The notes under the pieces were generated by a model that had not been told where the DNA came from, searched no databases, and was given only the letters and a program-made list of their open reading frames with translations. The translations under genes were made by a program, and so were the position numbers. A DNA stretch of 64,000 bases. Source: MED-G105 sp039025235. Its GTDB lineage: Bacteria > Pseudomonadota > Alphaproteobacteria > Caulobacterales > Parvularculaceae. The stretch covers positions 69,755 through 133,754 of the forward strand of contig JBCCOS010000011.1 in the NCBI GenBank assembly GCA_039025235.1, given 5' to 3'. Of the stretch, positions 46,320 to 55,600 are shown in pieces; positions within the stretch are counted from its first letter, which is position 1; each line of letters opens with the position of its first letter.

Positions 46320-47783
46320 TTGTTTCTTGGGATCGATATTGGAACATCGAGTGTTAAGGCGGTTCTTATCAACGAGAGCGCGGCGATCTCCGGTACATCT
46401 TCAGCAGAGCTTAACATCTCACGTCCAAAGCCTTTATGGTCAGAGCAAGATCCATTGGACTGGTGGCAGGCGACAAACAAAGCTGTCTCAGGCCTTGATC
46501 CAGTTCTCCGTCGCCGAGTGAAAGGCATCGGGCTTTCAGGGCAAATGCACGGGGCTACTTTATTAGATGATCGACATAAACCGCTAAGGCCCGCAATTCT
46601 GTGGAATGATGGACGTAGCTTTGCTGAGGCTGCAAGATTGCAAAACGACGAACCAAGCTTTTTTAGTGCGACAGGTAATCTCGTAATGCCCGGTTTCACG
46701 GCTCCTAAGGTCGCTTGGATTCGCGAGCATGAACCGGAAGTATTCTCTCAGATAAACTCTGTTCTTCTGCCTAAAGATTATATCCGTTTGTGGATGACTG
46801 GCGAGCTTGCCTCTGACATGTCTGACAGTGCGGGAACGCTTTGGATGGATATTGCAAGGCGGTCTTGGGACACCAATCTTCTTGAGTCCTGTGGCTTGAA
46901 AAAAGATCAAATGCCGCAGCTTTTCGAAGGTCCGGAAGAAACTGGTTGCCTCCGTTTGGAAACGGCCGAGGCTTGGGGAATGGCAAGCGTTCCTGTTGTC
47001 GCTGGTGGCGGCGACAACGCGGCTGGTGCCATTGGAGCCGGTGTGGTTAATGACGGTGATGCGTTGATGTCACTTGGCACCTCTGGGGTTATCTTTGTGG
47101 CGGGACAAACCTTTCGTGCGAATCCTTCTTCGGCAGCGCACGCCTTTTGTCACGCGATACCGGAGCGGTGGCATTTGATGTCGGTGATGTTAAGCGCGGC
47201 CAGCTGTGTTGACTGGGCATGTCAATTGCTGGGGTTGCCGTCGGCTGAAGCGCTCGTTGATACTGCTCGCGTGAATAGCGAGTGTTCAAGTTCGGTATTG
47301 TTTCTTCCCTATCTTTCGGGTGAACGCACGCCGCACAATGACCCTCACGCGAGTGGTGTGCTATTTGGTCTGCACCATGACACTGGAAAAGCGGAAGTAG
47401 CTCAAGCAGTTCTTGAAGGCGTTGCGTTTGGTATGGGAGAGGGGCTTCAGTCTCTTACCAACACCGGTGTCGATGTTCATGCTCTCTCCGTCATCGGCGG
47501 CGGTGCGCAGTCAGATTATTGGGGGCGGATTCTTGCTGCCGTCCTTGAAAGACCTCTAATCTATATGGATGGCGCTGCCGCTGGGCCTGCCTTGGGAGCG
47601 GCACGCCTCGCTCGATATGCTTCTTTAAAGGGGACGCTTGACGAGGCATTTGAGGCGCCAGCGATAACAAATGTCATCGAGCCACATGATGACGATGTTG
47701 ACTGTCTTGCCCCAAAAAAAGAGAAATTTTCGCGCCTTTACCAGGCTCTGCAACACGAATTCGAGAATAGTTATCATGCTTGA
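46320..47783 (+). CDS. xylB: Xylulokinase
   Basis: A 487-residue FGGY kinase phosphorylating D-xylulose. The start is a TTG at 46320 with GGAGAG about six bases upstream; the encoded N-terminus FLGIDIGTSSVKAVLIN is the phosphate loop, so no later start fits. SGQMHGATLLD near 80 holds sugar-contact Met/His, ILWNDGRS follows, and TGNLVMPGFTAPKVAWI is family-typical. GGGDNAAGAIGAG near 232 carries the catalytic Asp, SLGTSGVIF follows, and LSVIGGGAQSDYWGRILA is the C-terminal ATP site. It is first in the xyl operon and overlaps xylA by eight bases. Confidence 0.95.
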   Translation: MFLGIDIGTSSVKAVLINESAAISGTSSAELNISRPKPLWSEQDPLDWWQATNKAVSGLDPVLRRRVKGIGLSGQMHGATLLDDRHKPLRPAILWNDGRSFAEAARLQNDEPSFFSATGNLVMPGFTAPKVAWIREHEPEVFSQINSVLLPKDYIRLWMTGELASDMSDSAGTLWMDIARRSWDTNLLESCGLKKDQMPQLFEGPEETGCLRLETAEAWGMASVPVVAGGGDNAAGAIGAGVVNDGDALMSLGTSGVIFVAGQTFRANPSSAAHAFCHAIPERWHLMSVMLSAASCVDWACQLLGLPSAEALVDTARVNSECSSSVLFLPYLSGERTPHNDPHASGVLFGLHHDTGKAEVAQAVLEGVAFGMGEGLQSLTNTGVDVHALSVIGGGAQSDYWGRILAAVLERPLIYMDGAAAGPALGAARLARYASLKGTLDEAFEAPAITNVIEPHDDDVDCLAPKKEKFSRLYQALQHEFENSYHA

Positions 47784-49116
47784 TGATCAAATCGGCGCAG
47801 CACCGACGTCCATATTTTCCAATATCGCCCCAATAAAATTTGAAGGGCCTGATACGGAAAATCCGTTGGCATATCAGTATTACGATAAGGACCAAATAGT
47901 CCTTGGCAAGCGGATGGAAGACCACCTCCGGATGGCTGTTTGTTACTGGCACACATTCTGTTGGAACGGGGCCGATGTGTTTGGCGGTGGGACGTTTGAT
48001 CGTCCTTGGCATCTAGGTAAAAACGATCGAGACGCGGCTGCGACAAAAATGGCTGCCGCTTTTGACTTCTTTTCTAAATTGGATCTACCATTTTACTGTT
48101 TCCATGATGTGGATGTTGCCGCCGCCGCTGATACGCCAGATGAGTTAGCGTATAATTTTTCTCATGCTGTGGAAAAATTGGGGCTATATCAGGACGAAAC
48201 CGGTATCAGACTCCTGTGGGGAACGGCTAATCTTTTTTCCCACCCTCGTTACGCCGCTGGCGGACTAACCAACCCAAATCCAGAAGTGGCCGCTTGTGCC
48301 ATCCGTCAAATTCGTGATTGCTTGAATGCAACGCATAAACTCAGCGGAGAAAATTATGTGTTGTGGGGAGGGCGTGAGGGCTATGATACACTTCTCAACA
48401 CTGACTTAAAGCGGGAGTTGGGTAATTTTGGCCGGTTCCTTACGATGGTGGTAGAGCACAAGCATAAGATCGGATTTAAGGGAAAAATTTTGATTGAGCC
48501 AAAGCCTCATGAACCAAGTTATCATCAGTATGACTATGATACAGCGACAATACACGGATTTCTTCAGCAATTTGATTTGCTAGGAGAAGTCCACGTTAAT
48601 ATTGAGCCTAATCACTCTACCTTATCCGGCCATAGCTTCGCACATGAAGTTGCGACAGCTGTTTGTTACGATATGATGGGATCAGTTGATATCAATTGTG
48701 GCAACAGTCAGAACGGATGGGATACTGATCAGTTTAATCTCGATATCCGTGATATAACGTTAGCTTTGTTAGAGCTTTTACCGAGCGGTGGGCTTGATAC
48801 AGGCGGATTTAACTTTGATGCCAAGGTGCGTCGCCAAAGCAATGATCCTATCGACGTCATTTACGCCCACATTGGCGGTGCAGACGCTTTGGCGCGCGCA
48901 TTGCTTGCAGCCGCAAAAATCATCGAAGATGGAGCGTTGGAAACCTTCAAGAATGATCGATATTCGAGTTGGGATGGCACCCTTGGGAAAACCATGCTGG
49001 CGGATGCGGCTAACCTGGAGTCCATCGCATCGCTGGCTGCTGAGCAAAAACTGAATGGGACGCATACGTCGGGTCGACAGGAGTATCTAGAGAATTTGAT
49101 CAATCGTGCATTTTAG
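47776..49116 (+). CDS. xylA: Xylose isomerase
   Basis: Converts D-xylose to D-xylulose with two divalent metals. The ATG at 47776, inside the end of xylB, gives 446 residues, the size of type II enzymes; an upstream in-frame ATG at 47671 lies deep in xylB and is rejected. VCYWHTFCWNGADVFG holds the catalytic His and EPKPHEPSYHQYDYD the Glu ligand. VNIEPNHSTLSGH holds Glu and His, WDTDQF two Asp ligands, and NFDAKVRRQS the last Asp. The normally conserved NRGD after the SVD ligand reads NCGN here (see findings). The eight-base overlap with xylB implies coupled translation. Confidence 0.95.
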   Translation: MLDDQIGAAPTSIFSNIAPIKFEGPDTENPLAYQYYDKDQIVLGKRMEDHLRMAVCYWHTFCWNGADVFGGGTFDRPWHLGKNDRDAAATKMAAAFDFFSKLDLPFYCFHDVDVAAAADTPDELAYNFSHAVEKLGLYQDETGIRLLWGTANLFSHPRYAAGGLTNPNPEVAACAIRQIRDCLNATHKLSGENYVLWGGREGYDTLLNTDLKRELGNFGRFLTMVVEHKHKIGFKGKILIEPKPHEPSYHQYDYDTATIHGFLQQFDLLGEVHVNIEPNHSTLSGHSFAHEVATAVCYDMMGSVDINCGNSQNGWDTDQFNLDIRDITLALLELLPSGGLDTGGFNFDAKVRRQSNDPIDVIYAHIGGADALARALLAAAKIIEDGALETFKNDRYSSWDGTLGKTMLADAANLESIASLAAEQKLNGTHTSGRQEYLENLINRAF

Positions 49117-49254
49117 GAGACCAAAGTTGTAATTTATCTTATTCGTGGCGGATTTAGTAAATTATATCTGTCATGATCACGGTACCACATATGATCATTT
49201 TCTAAGTAGGCTGAGTGCAAAAGACGTATCGATAGAGGGAACGCTGGAGCTATT

Positions 49255-50250
49255 TTGGTGGAAATTGCATTGCAAAAAGAGTTGTTCCAATTTTTCAGTG
49301 GGTGGATGGAAATCATCATCTACTTTGTTGTTGCGCTCGCCTTATTGGACTTTCTGTTGCTTCAATTTGTTTACAAGAAAAAAGTAGCGGGTGAACACCG
49401 GGCAATACTTATTGGTATTTTCTTCGGACAAGCACTTGCGTTTGCTACCCGGATACTCGGTGCAACGGGCTTCGCCTTTATCGGTTCCGGTCTGTCGCCG
49501 TTGGATTTGGGGCTATCGCCCTTGAGTTTTATTATTGGCTTTTTCATTTACGAGTTTTTCTACTGGCTGCAGCATTGGCTAGCCCATGTCGTGAGACTAT
49601 TTTGGTGTTTTCACTCGCCGCATCATGCTCCCAAGCATATAAGTATGGGTGTCGGTACCAATCACCATTTTTTTGAACAGATCCAAATGCCACTCGTCAT
49701 TGGATTTGGTTCAGGATTATTGGGTGTCGATCCCGCATTTGTACTCATTATTTCATTAATTGACGTTCTGTGGGGAAGTCTTCTTCATGTCAGTGAAAGT
49801 GTCGTACCATTTCGGTACGGACCACTTGAAAAGTTTCTTCAAACACCATCCTATCACCGGGCCCACCACGCAAAAAATCTTATTTATATGGACCGAAACT
49901 ATACGTCGATAACACTCTTTTGGGATTGGTTCATGGGAACGCTTCAGCCATTAAATGATGGAAATGCCCCGGAGTATGGTATTACGCGTAATGTCGATAC
50001 GGAGAGTTTTGTCGACACTCATTTTGGCGAATTCCGTGCTTTGTGGCAGGATCTAAGGTCTGCCGAAAATTTTCGGGACTGTTTGGGGTATTTGTTCATG
50101 CCACCAGGTTGGAAACCCGGCGATCCGTCCGACACTGTTTCAGAACGAAGAAGAGTTTCCGGAATGGAGCAGACGACCGCACCTATTAAAGTGCTATATT
50201 CGTTTATTCGAAATAGCGTATCGTATGTCTCTCGAGCTGGAAACGGATAG
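49255..50250 (+). CDS. Fatty acid hydroxylase/sterol desaturase superfamily membrane protein
   Basis: A 331-residue di-iron membrane oxygenase-type protein. Several hydrophobic helices (about 18-38, 48-75, 85-105, 150-175) surround the histidine boxes: YWLQHWLAH near 105-112, HSPHHAPKH near 122 and TPSYHRAHH near 203, the arrangement of this family. TGGAG stands six bases before the TTG at 49255 and nine before a GTG at 49258; either start is possible. It follows xylA by 138 bases on the same strand. Why a lipid or sterol hydroxylase should sit among sugar genes is unclear. Confidence 0.85.
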   Translation: MVEIALQKELFQFFSGWMEIIIYFVVALALLDFLLLQFVYKKKVAGEHRAILIGIFFGQALAFATRILGATGFAFIGSGLSPLDLGLSPLSFIIGFFIYEFFYWLQHWLAHVVRLFWCFHSPHHAPKHISMGVGTNHHFFEQIQMPLVIGFGSGLLGVDPAFVLIISLIDVLWGSLLHVSESVVPFRYGPLEKFLQTPSYHRAHHAKNLIYMDRNYTSITLFWDWFMGTLQPLNDGNAPEYGITRNVDTESFVDTHFGEFRALWQDLRSAENFRDCLGYLFMPPGWKPGDPSDTVSERRRVSGMEQTTAPIKVLYSFIRNSVSYVSRAGNG

Positions 50251-50359
50251 TGCGTCTTTAGATCAATGAAATATCTCAGTATAGGTGCAGATCGGAATAA
50301 CGATTTTTTGCCCCTTACATAAAAGGGTTGAGAGATATTCGATAGGAGAGGAAAAATCT

Positions 50360-51547
50360 GTGAACCAACAAGTAGTTTCAAGTCGTGACGGTCCAGTAAG
50401 GATCGGTATGGTTGGTGGCGGCGAAGGCGCTTTTATCGGCGCCGTCCACCGGCGGGCTTTACGTTTAGACGGTACGTGTACTTTAGTATGCGGAGCATTT
50501 TCCAGTGACCCAAGCGCGGCTCGGGAATTTGGCGCGAACCTTGGCGTTGACGCAGCGCGCGCCTATGGATCCTGGCAGGAGATGCTTGAGATAGAAGCAA
50601 GTTTGCCTGATAGTGAACGAATGGAAGCCGTTTCAGTCGTAACGCCAAATCATTTACATCTGCCAATCGCGACTGCGGCCCTCCATGCTGGGTTTCATGT
50701 TGTAAGCGATAAGCCGGCGACGATCTCATTAAGCGAGGCGCGAGAGCTGGCTACCGCTGTTGAAAAGTCCGGACGCTGTTATGTCTTAACACATACCTAT
50801 CTCGGCTACCCCATGGTGCGAGAAGCTCGGCGCCTTGTCCAAGAGGGTGTCCTAGGGCGTGTACGTAAGGTTTATGTGGAATATACGCAAGGTTGGCTTG
50901 TTGATCGTCTAGAAAAAGAAAACAAACAAGCCGCTTGGCGTGTAGACCCAGCACGGTCCGGCCCTTCGGGATGCATGGGCGATATTGGTTCCCATGCCCA
51001 TAATATAACAGAGTTTATTACTGGCGCTCGCATGGAGACGGTTCGTGCATGGCTCCAATGTGTTGTGGAAGGGCGCGCGCTAGATGATGACGGTGCTGTC
51101 TTTTTTAAAATGTCAAACGGCGCAACGGGTGTTTTAACGGCCAGCCAGATTTGTGCCGGTGAAGAGAACTTTTTGGCCATTCGCGTTTATGGTGAAAAAG
51201 CAGGTCTCATCTGGAACCAGGAGGAGCCCAATACGCTGATGATTAAATACGCTGATGGCCAGCAAAAACGCGTGCGTGCTGGCGTTAATATGCCGCTTGG
51301 GGCAACGGCCCTCGATGTCTCGCGGACGCCCAGCGGTCATCCAGAAGGATACTTAGGTGCATTTTCGACACTGTATACAGACTTTGCGAAAATGGTTCGT
51401 AATAACATGCATGCATCGCCGGGACCTGATGAAATAGGATACACGCCCGGTATCGATGCGGCATTGCGCGGAATGGCGTTTATTGAAGCCGTTGTCGATA
51501 GTTCTAACGCGGATGGCGAGTGGAGAGACGTAGTTAATGTCAGATAG
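50360..51547 (+). CDS. Gfo/Idh/MocA family oxidoreductase
   Basis: A 395-residue NAD(P)-dependent sugar or polyol dehydrogenase. The GTG at 50360 has AGGAGAGGA seven bases upstream and places the nucleotide loop (IGMVGGGEGAFIGAVHRRA) near the N-terminus; a GTG at 50285 has no such site. TPNHLHLPIATAAL precedes DKPATISLSEAREL, the variant of the EKP motif with the catalytic Lys. GDIGSHAHNITEFITG near 215 carries the usual His. Its last 11 bases overlap the start of the next gene. Together they suggest oxidation of a sugar followed by isomerisation or cleavage. Confidence 0.92.
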   Translation: MNQQVVSSRDGPVRIGMVGGGEGAFIGAVHRRALRLDGTCTLVCGAFSSDPSAAREFGANLGVDAARAYGSWQEMLEIEASLPDSERMEAVSVVTPNHLHLPIATAALHAGFHVVSDKPATISLSEARELATAVEKSGRCYVLTHTYLGYPMVREARRLVQEGVLGRVRKVYVEYTQGWLVDRLEKENKQAAWRVDPARSGPSGCMGDIGSHAHNITEFITGARMETVRAWLQCVVEGRALDDDGAVFFKMSNGATGVLTASQICAGEENFLAIRVYGEKAGLIWNQEEPNTLMIKYADGQQKRVRAGVNMPLGATALDVSRTPSGHPEGYLGAFSTLYTDFAKMVRNNMHASPGPDEIGYTPGIDAALRGMAFIEAVVDSSNADGEWRDVVNVR

Positions 51548-52601
51548 TATTTCTATTCAGTCTTCAGATGAGCTTGCGAAATTGAAGAAAAAGCAAGGCA
51601 TGAAAGGTCCTGCGGTTTTTCTTGCTCAATACATGGAGGACACTGGACCTTTTTCGACACTAAGTTCAGCTGCACGCTGGATGGCTGAGGCCGGATTTAT
51701 TGGTGTGCAAATTCCATCCTATGATTCTCGTTGTATGGATTTGAAGCTTGCTGCCGAGAGCCAAGACTATTGCGACGAGCTTACTGGTGTTTGCGCAGAG
51801 CAAGGTGTCGCCATCACTGAACTTTCCACTCATTTGCCAGGGCAACTTGTTGCCGTCCATCCAGCCTATGATGATCTGTTTGATGCATTTGCTCCTGACG
51901 CGGTCAAAGGGAACCCAACTGCTCGGCAGGCATGGGCTGTGGAACAGTTACACTATGCAGCAAAGGCAAGTCGACGTCTCGGCTTAACGGCACACGCGAC
52001 CTTTCCTGGAGCGTTGCTTTGGCCAATGGTTTACCCGTGGCCGCAACGACCGGCTGGGGCCGTGGAGGATGGGTTTAAAGAGTTAGCCCGGCGCTGGCGA
52101 CCAATTCTTGACGTTTTTGAAGAAGAGGGGATTGATCTGTGCTATGAAATTCACCCCGGTGAAGACTTGCATGATGGTGTTAGCTTCGAGTTGTTCCTAG
52201 ATGCCGTCGATGGTCATCCGCGCGCTAATATTCTTTATGATCCAAGCCATTTCGTTTTGCAGCAATTAGATTACTTGCAGTTTATCGATTTCTACCATGA
52301 TCGTATTCGTATGTTTCATGTAAAAGATGCGGAGTTTCGACCATCGGGTAAAAGTGGTGTCTATGGGGGCTACCAGAATTGGAAAAATCGACCTGGCCGT
52401 TTTCGTTCTCTCGGTGATGGACAAGTAGACTTTAAACAGATCTTTTCGAAATTCTCCCAATATGGATATGATGGTTGGGCGGTTCTTGAGTGGGAGTGCT
52501 GCTTTAAACACCCAGAAGATGGCGCGCGGGAAGGCGCGCCTTTCATCGCGAACCATATAATCAGACCCGCGGAGCGGGCATTTGACGATTTTGCAGGTTA
52601 G
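51537..52601 (+). CDS. Sugar phosphate isomerase/epimerase (TIM barrel)
   Basis: A 354-residue AP-endonuclease-2-type TIM barrel. Metal ligands can be seen: Glu in LCYEIHPGEDLHDG near 203, Asp in LYDPSHFVLQ near 235, His in FHVKDAEF near 262 and Glu in AVLEWECC near 320. The length exceeds the 280-residue epimerase group, as in isomerases that accompany Gfo/Idh/MocA enzymes. The ATG lies inside the end of the oxidoreductase gene, so translation is coupled; the next gene starts two bases after its stop. Substrate unknown; 3-keto sugars or inositol derivatives are plausible. Confidence 0.9.
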   Translation: MSDSISIQSSDELAKLKKKQGMKGPAVFLAQYMEDTGPFSTLSSAARWMAEAGFIGVQIPSYDSRCMDLKLAAESQDYCDELTGVCAEQGVAITELSTHLPGQLVAVHPAYDDLFDAFAPDAVKGNPTARQAWAVEQLHYAAKASRRLGLTAHATFPGALLWPMVYPWPQRPAGAVEDGFKELARRWRPILDVFEEEGIDLCYEIHPGEDLHDGVSFELFLDAVDGHPRANILYDPSHFVLQQLDYLQFIDFYHDRIRMFHVKDAEFRPSGKSGVYGGYQNWKNRPGRFRSLGDGQVDFKQIFSKFSQYGYDGWAVLEWECCFKHPEDGAREGAPFIANHIIRPAERAFDDFAG

Positions 52602-52603
52602 AC

Positions 52604-55600
52604 ATGATATCAGTTATTAGAACCGTAATCGCAAGATTCGTAAGCGTCTCTTTGAGACATTTAAATAGTCGTGAGACGGACGAATGGTTTAGAGTTAAAG
52701 TGTCGTCGAACAGGGTGTTAGACAACTTGTTGATTCGTCATCTTTGCTTATTCATCGGTGCGTTTTTGATTGTATCGTGTGCCAATTCAGATGACGGAAA
52801 CAAAACTCTTGGTGGGGATCGAACCACCTTAGAAGAGAAACTTGATGGCGCTCGTATTTTGGTATTCAGTCGCACTACAGAGTTTCGTCATCCTTCAATT
52901 CCAACAGGCATTGCAGCAATAGAAAAGCTGGGAAGCGAAAATGGGTTTGAAGTTGTCGCAACGGAAGATCCATCTCAGTTCAATGATGATGTTTTGAAGT
53001 CGTTCGATGCTGTTGTTTTTCTGAGTACGACAGGTGATGTGCTCAATTCGCGGCAAGAACTAGCTTTTGAACGTTACATTCAGGCAGGCGGGGGCTTTGT
53101 CGGCATACACTCAGCTGTCGATACGGAATGGAAAGAAGATCCTTGGTTTTGGTATAGAGAACTTGTTGGTGCGGTTTTCTATGCTCATCCAATGAGTCCT
53201 AGTAACGTCCAATCGGGTCGATTACGGGTGGAGGATGCCAAACATATTTCTACCAATAAGCTACCGGCTACTTATGTTCGTGCAGATGAGTGGTATGATT
53301 TTGTTGATTTGCGTCCGCACCTTAATCATCTGATTTCAATTGATGAAAACTCCTATGAAGGTGGAACGATGGGGATGGGCGTTCGCCATCCTATCTCGTG
53401 GTATCAAGACTTTGATGGCGGACGATCCTTTTACACGTGTATGGGGGACACAATCGAGACCTATAGGGACCCTTTCTTTTTGGATCATATTTTAGGCGGT
53501 ATTGCCTATGCCGTCGGCGAAGAGCGAACACGCAATTATGATAATGTTAGGCCTGCGGAAAGCCGTTTCAATAAAACGGTGCTTAACAGTGATCTTGCTG
53601 AGCCGTTAGGGTTTGACTTCCTCGCTTCCGGTGAAATTATCATCGTTGAACGTCGAGGCGGCGTGAAGCGCTATAATCGTGAAACCGGTGAAGCACCGCT
53701 TATCGCAACGCTTCCAGTAAGTTCTTACAATGAGTTCGGTCTTGTTGCTATTGCTATTCGTGAGGAGCAAGGCGAAGAAGTAGCCTATCTTCATTATACA
53801 TATGAAAATAACGATGAAGGTTGGGGGCAGCGTGTTTCTCGTTTTCCGGCAACAGGACCATCGGCTTTCGCTTTGGATCAAGAGCAGATTATATTAGAAT
53901 TTCCGTGGTCTGAGGAGTGCTGTCATACAGGTGGGGACCTTGCCTTTATGGCCGATGGCTCGCTACTGATTGCGACCGGTGATAATACCAATCCCCATGC
54001 ATCAGACGGCTTTGCTCCGATAGACTTTCGAGATGGCGAAGCAAGCGGTGATGCGAGCCGTACATCTGGCAATCCATTTAGTTTTGCGGGTAAAGTTCTC
54101 CGTATATTACCGAATAAAGGTGAGCCTGGTTACACTATTCCTGAAGGAAATCTTTTTACCGATCAATCTTCAGGGCTTCCCGAAGTATATTTGATGGGGA
54201 CACGTAATCCTTATTCGCTGTCTGTTGATATCGACGGAAGCGTCTATTTTGGTGATGTGGGCCCCGATGGCGGAGACAGCGACCCCTCGCGCGGCCTAAA
54301 GGGACATGATGAAATAAATCGAGCGACCGGGCCAGGTAACTTTGGTTGGCCATTTTTCATTGCTGCGAACAGACCTTATCGAGCTTATGACTTTGCGACG
54401 AAGGAAAGTGGTAAAGCCTTCGACCCACTTATGCCATATAATTTATCGCCGCGCCTTGACGAACCTACACTGCTTCCTCCGGCGCAGCCCGCTCTCATTG
54501 CATACCCTTACGCAATGTCGGATGAGTTCCCGGAGCTTGGTGCAGGTGCCCGTAACGCGCTTGTGGTCGATGTCTATCGCCGTCCGAAAGAACCTGCCGA
54601 AAATGCGTATCCGTCATACTATGAAGGCAAGCTGTTCATTTCAGACTTTATGCGACGTTGGATAAAAGTTGTTTCATTCCGAGAGAATGGGGAGATCGAT
54701 AAAATTGAACCCTTTATCGATGGTGGTATTCTTGAAGCACCGATTGATTTAAAATTTGGTCCTGATGGTCAGATCTATGCCGTTGAATATGGAGAACAGT
54801 GGTTTACGGACAATACAAACGCAGCGCTAACCCGAGTTTCCTATATGTCCGATGAACAAATCCCACCAAAAGCTATTATATCTCTCGATAAAGGGCGAGG
54901 CGGTGCTCCATTTTCCCTTGTTGCATCGTCGGAGCAAAGCGCTGACGTGGATGGCGGGAAGTTAGACGTTGTTTGGCGATTAGCGAGATCGAATGACTCG
55001 GTAGACAGCAACCGCTTGATAACTGAAGCAATCGCGGACCCGCTTATCGAAGTTGCATCACCTTCGATAAATACCCTCATTGAAGAACCAGGCATTTATG
55101 TTTTGCAGCTTGAAGCTACTGCTAATAATGGCTTGAAGAGTTATGCTGTTGAAACGCTTGCTGTCGGCAACGAGCCACCGAAAATATCAATATCAATTGA
55201 TGGTAATGCGAGCTTTTTCAAACCCCAACAGAAGTCTCTTGCCTACAGTGTTGACGTTATGGATACAGAGGATGGACGCCTCTCAATGGGAGATATCCCA
55301 GCAGAAGCGGTTACTGTTGCGCTTGATTTTGCGCCCTTAACTATCAATGGCGAGCCATTGGTTGAAGAGGGTGGGCATAAGTCTGCGAAAATAGAAACTA
55401 TACCAATGGAAGAAGGCCTAGCGCTCATCACGGAAAATGGCTGCACCAGCTGTCATCAAGTCAATGATGATAGCGTGGGGCCGTCCTACCAAGCCGTTGC
55501 AAATCGCTACCGAGATCGTCCTGATGTCGTTAGCTATTTGAAAGGCCGAATTAAAAACGGTGCACAAGGAAATTGGGGTGACAGGGTCATGGGTGGGTTC

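Noticed and set aside
47671..47775. Upstream ATG giving a 481-residue xylose isomerase
   Set aside because: The extra 35 residues are translated from the end of xylB and look unlike any isomerase; the ATG at 47776 fits the family.
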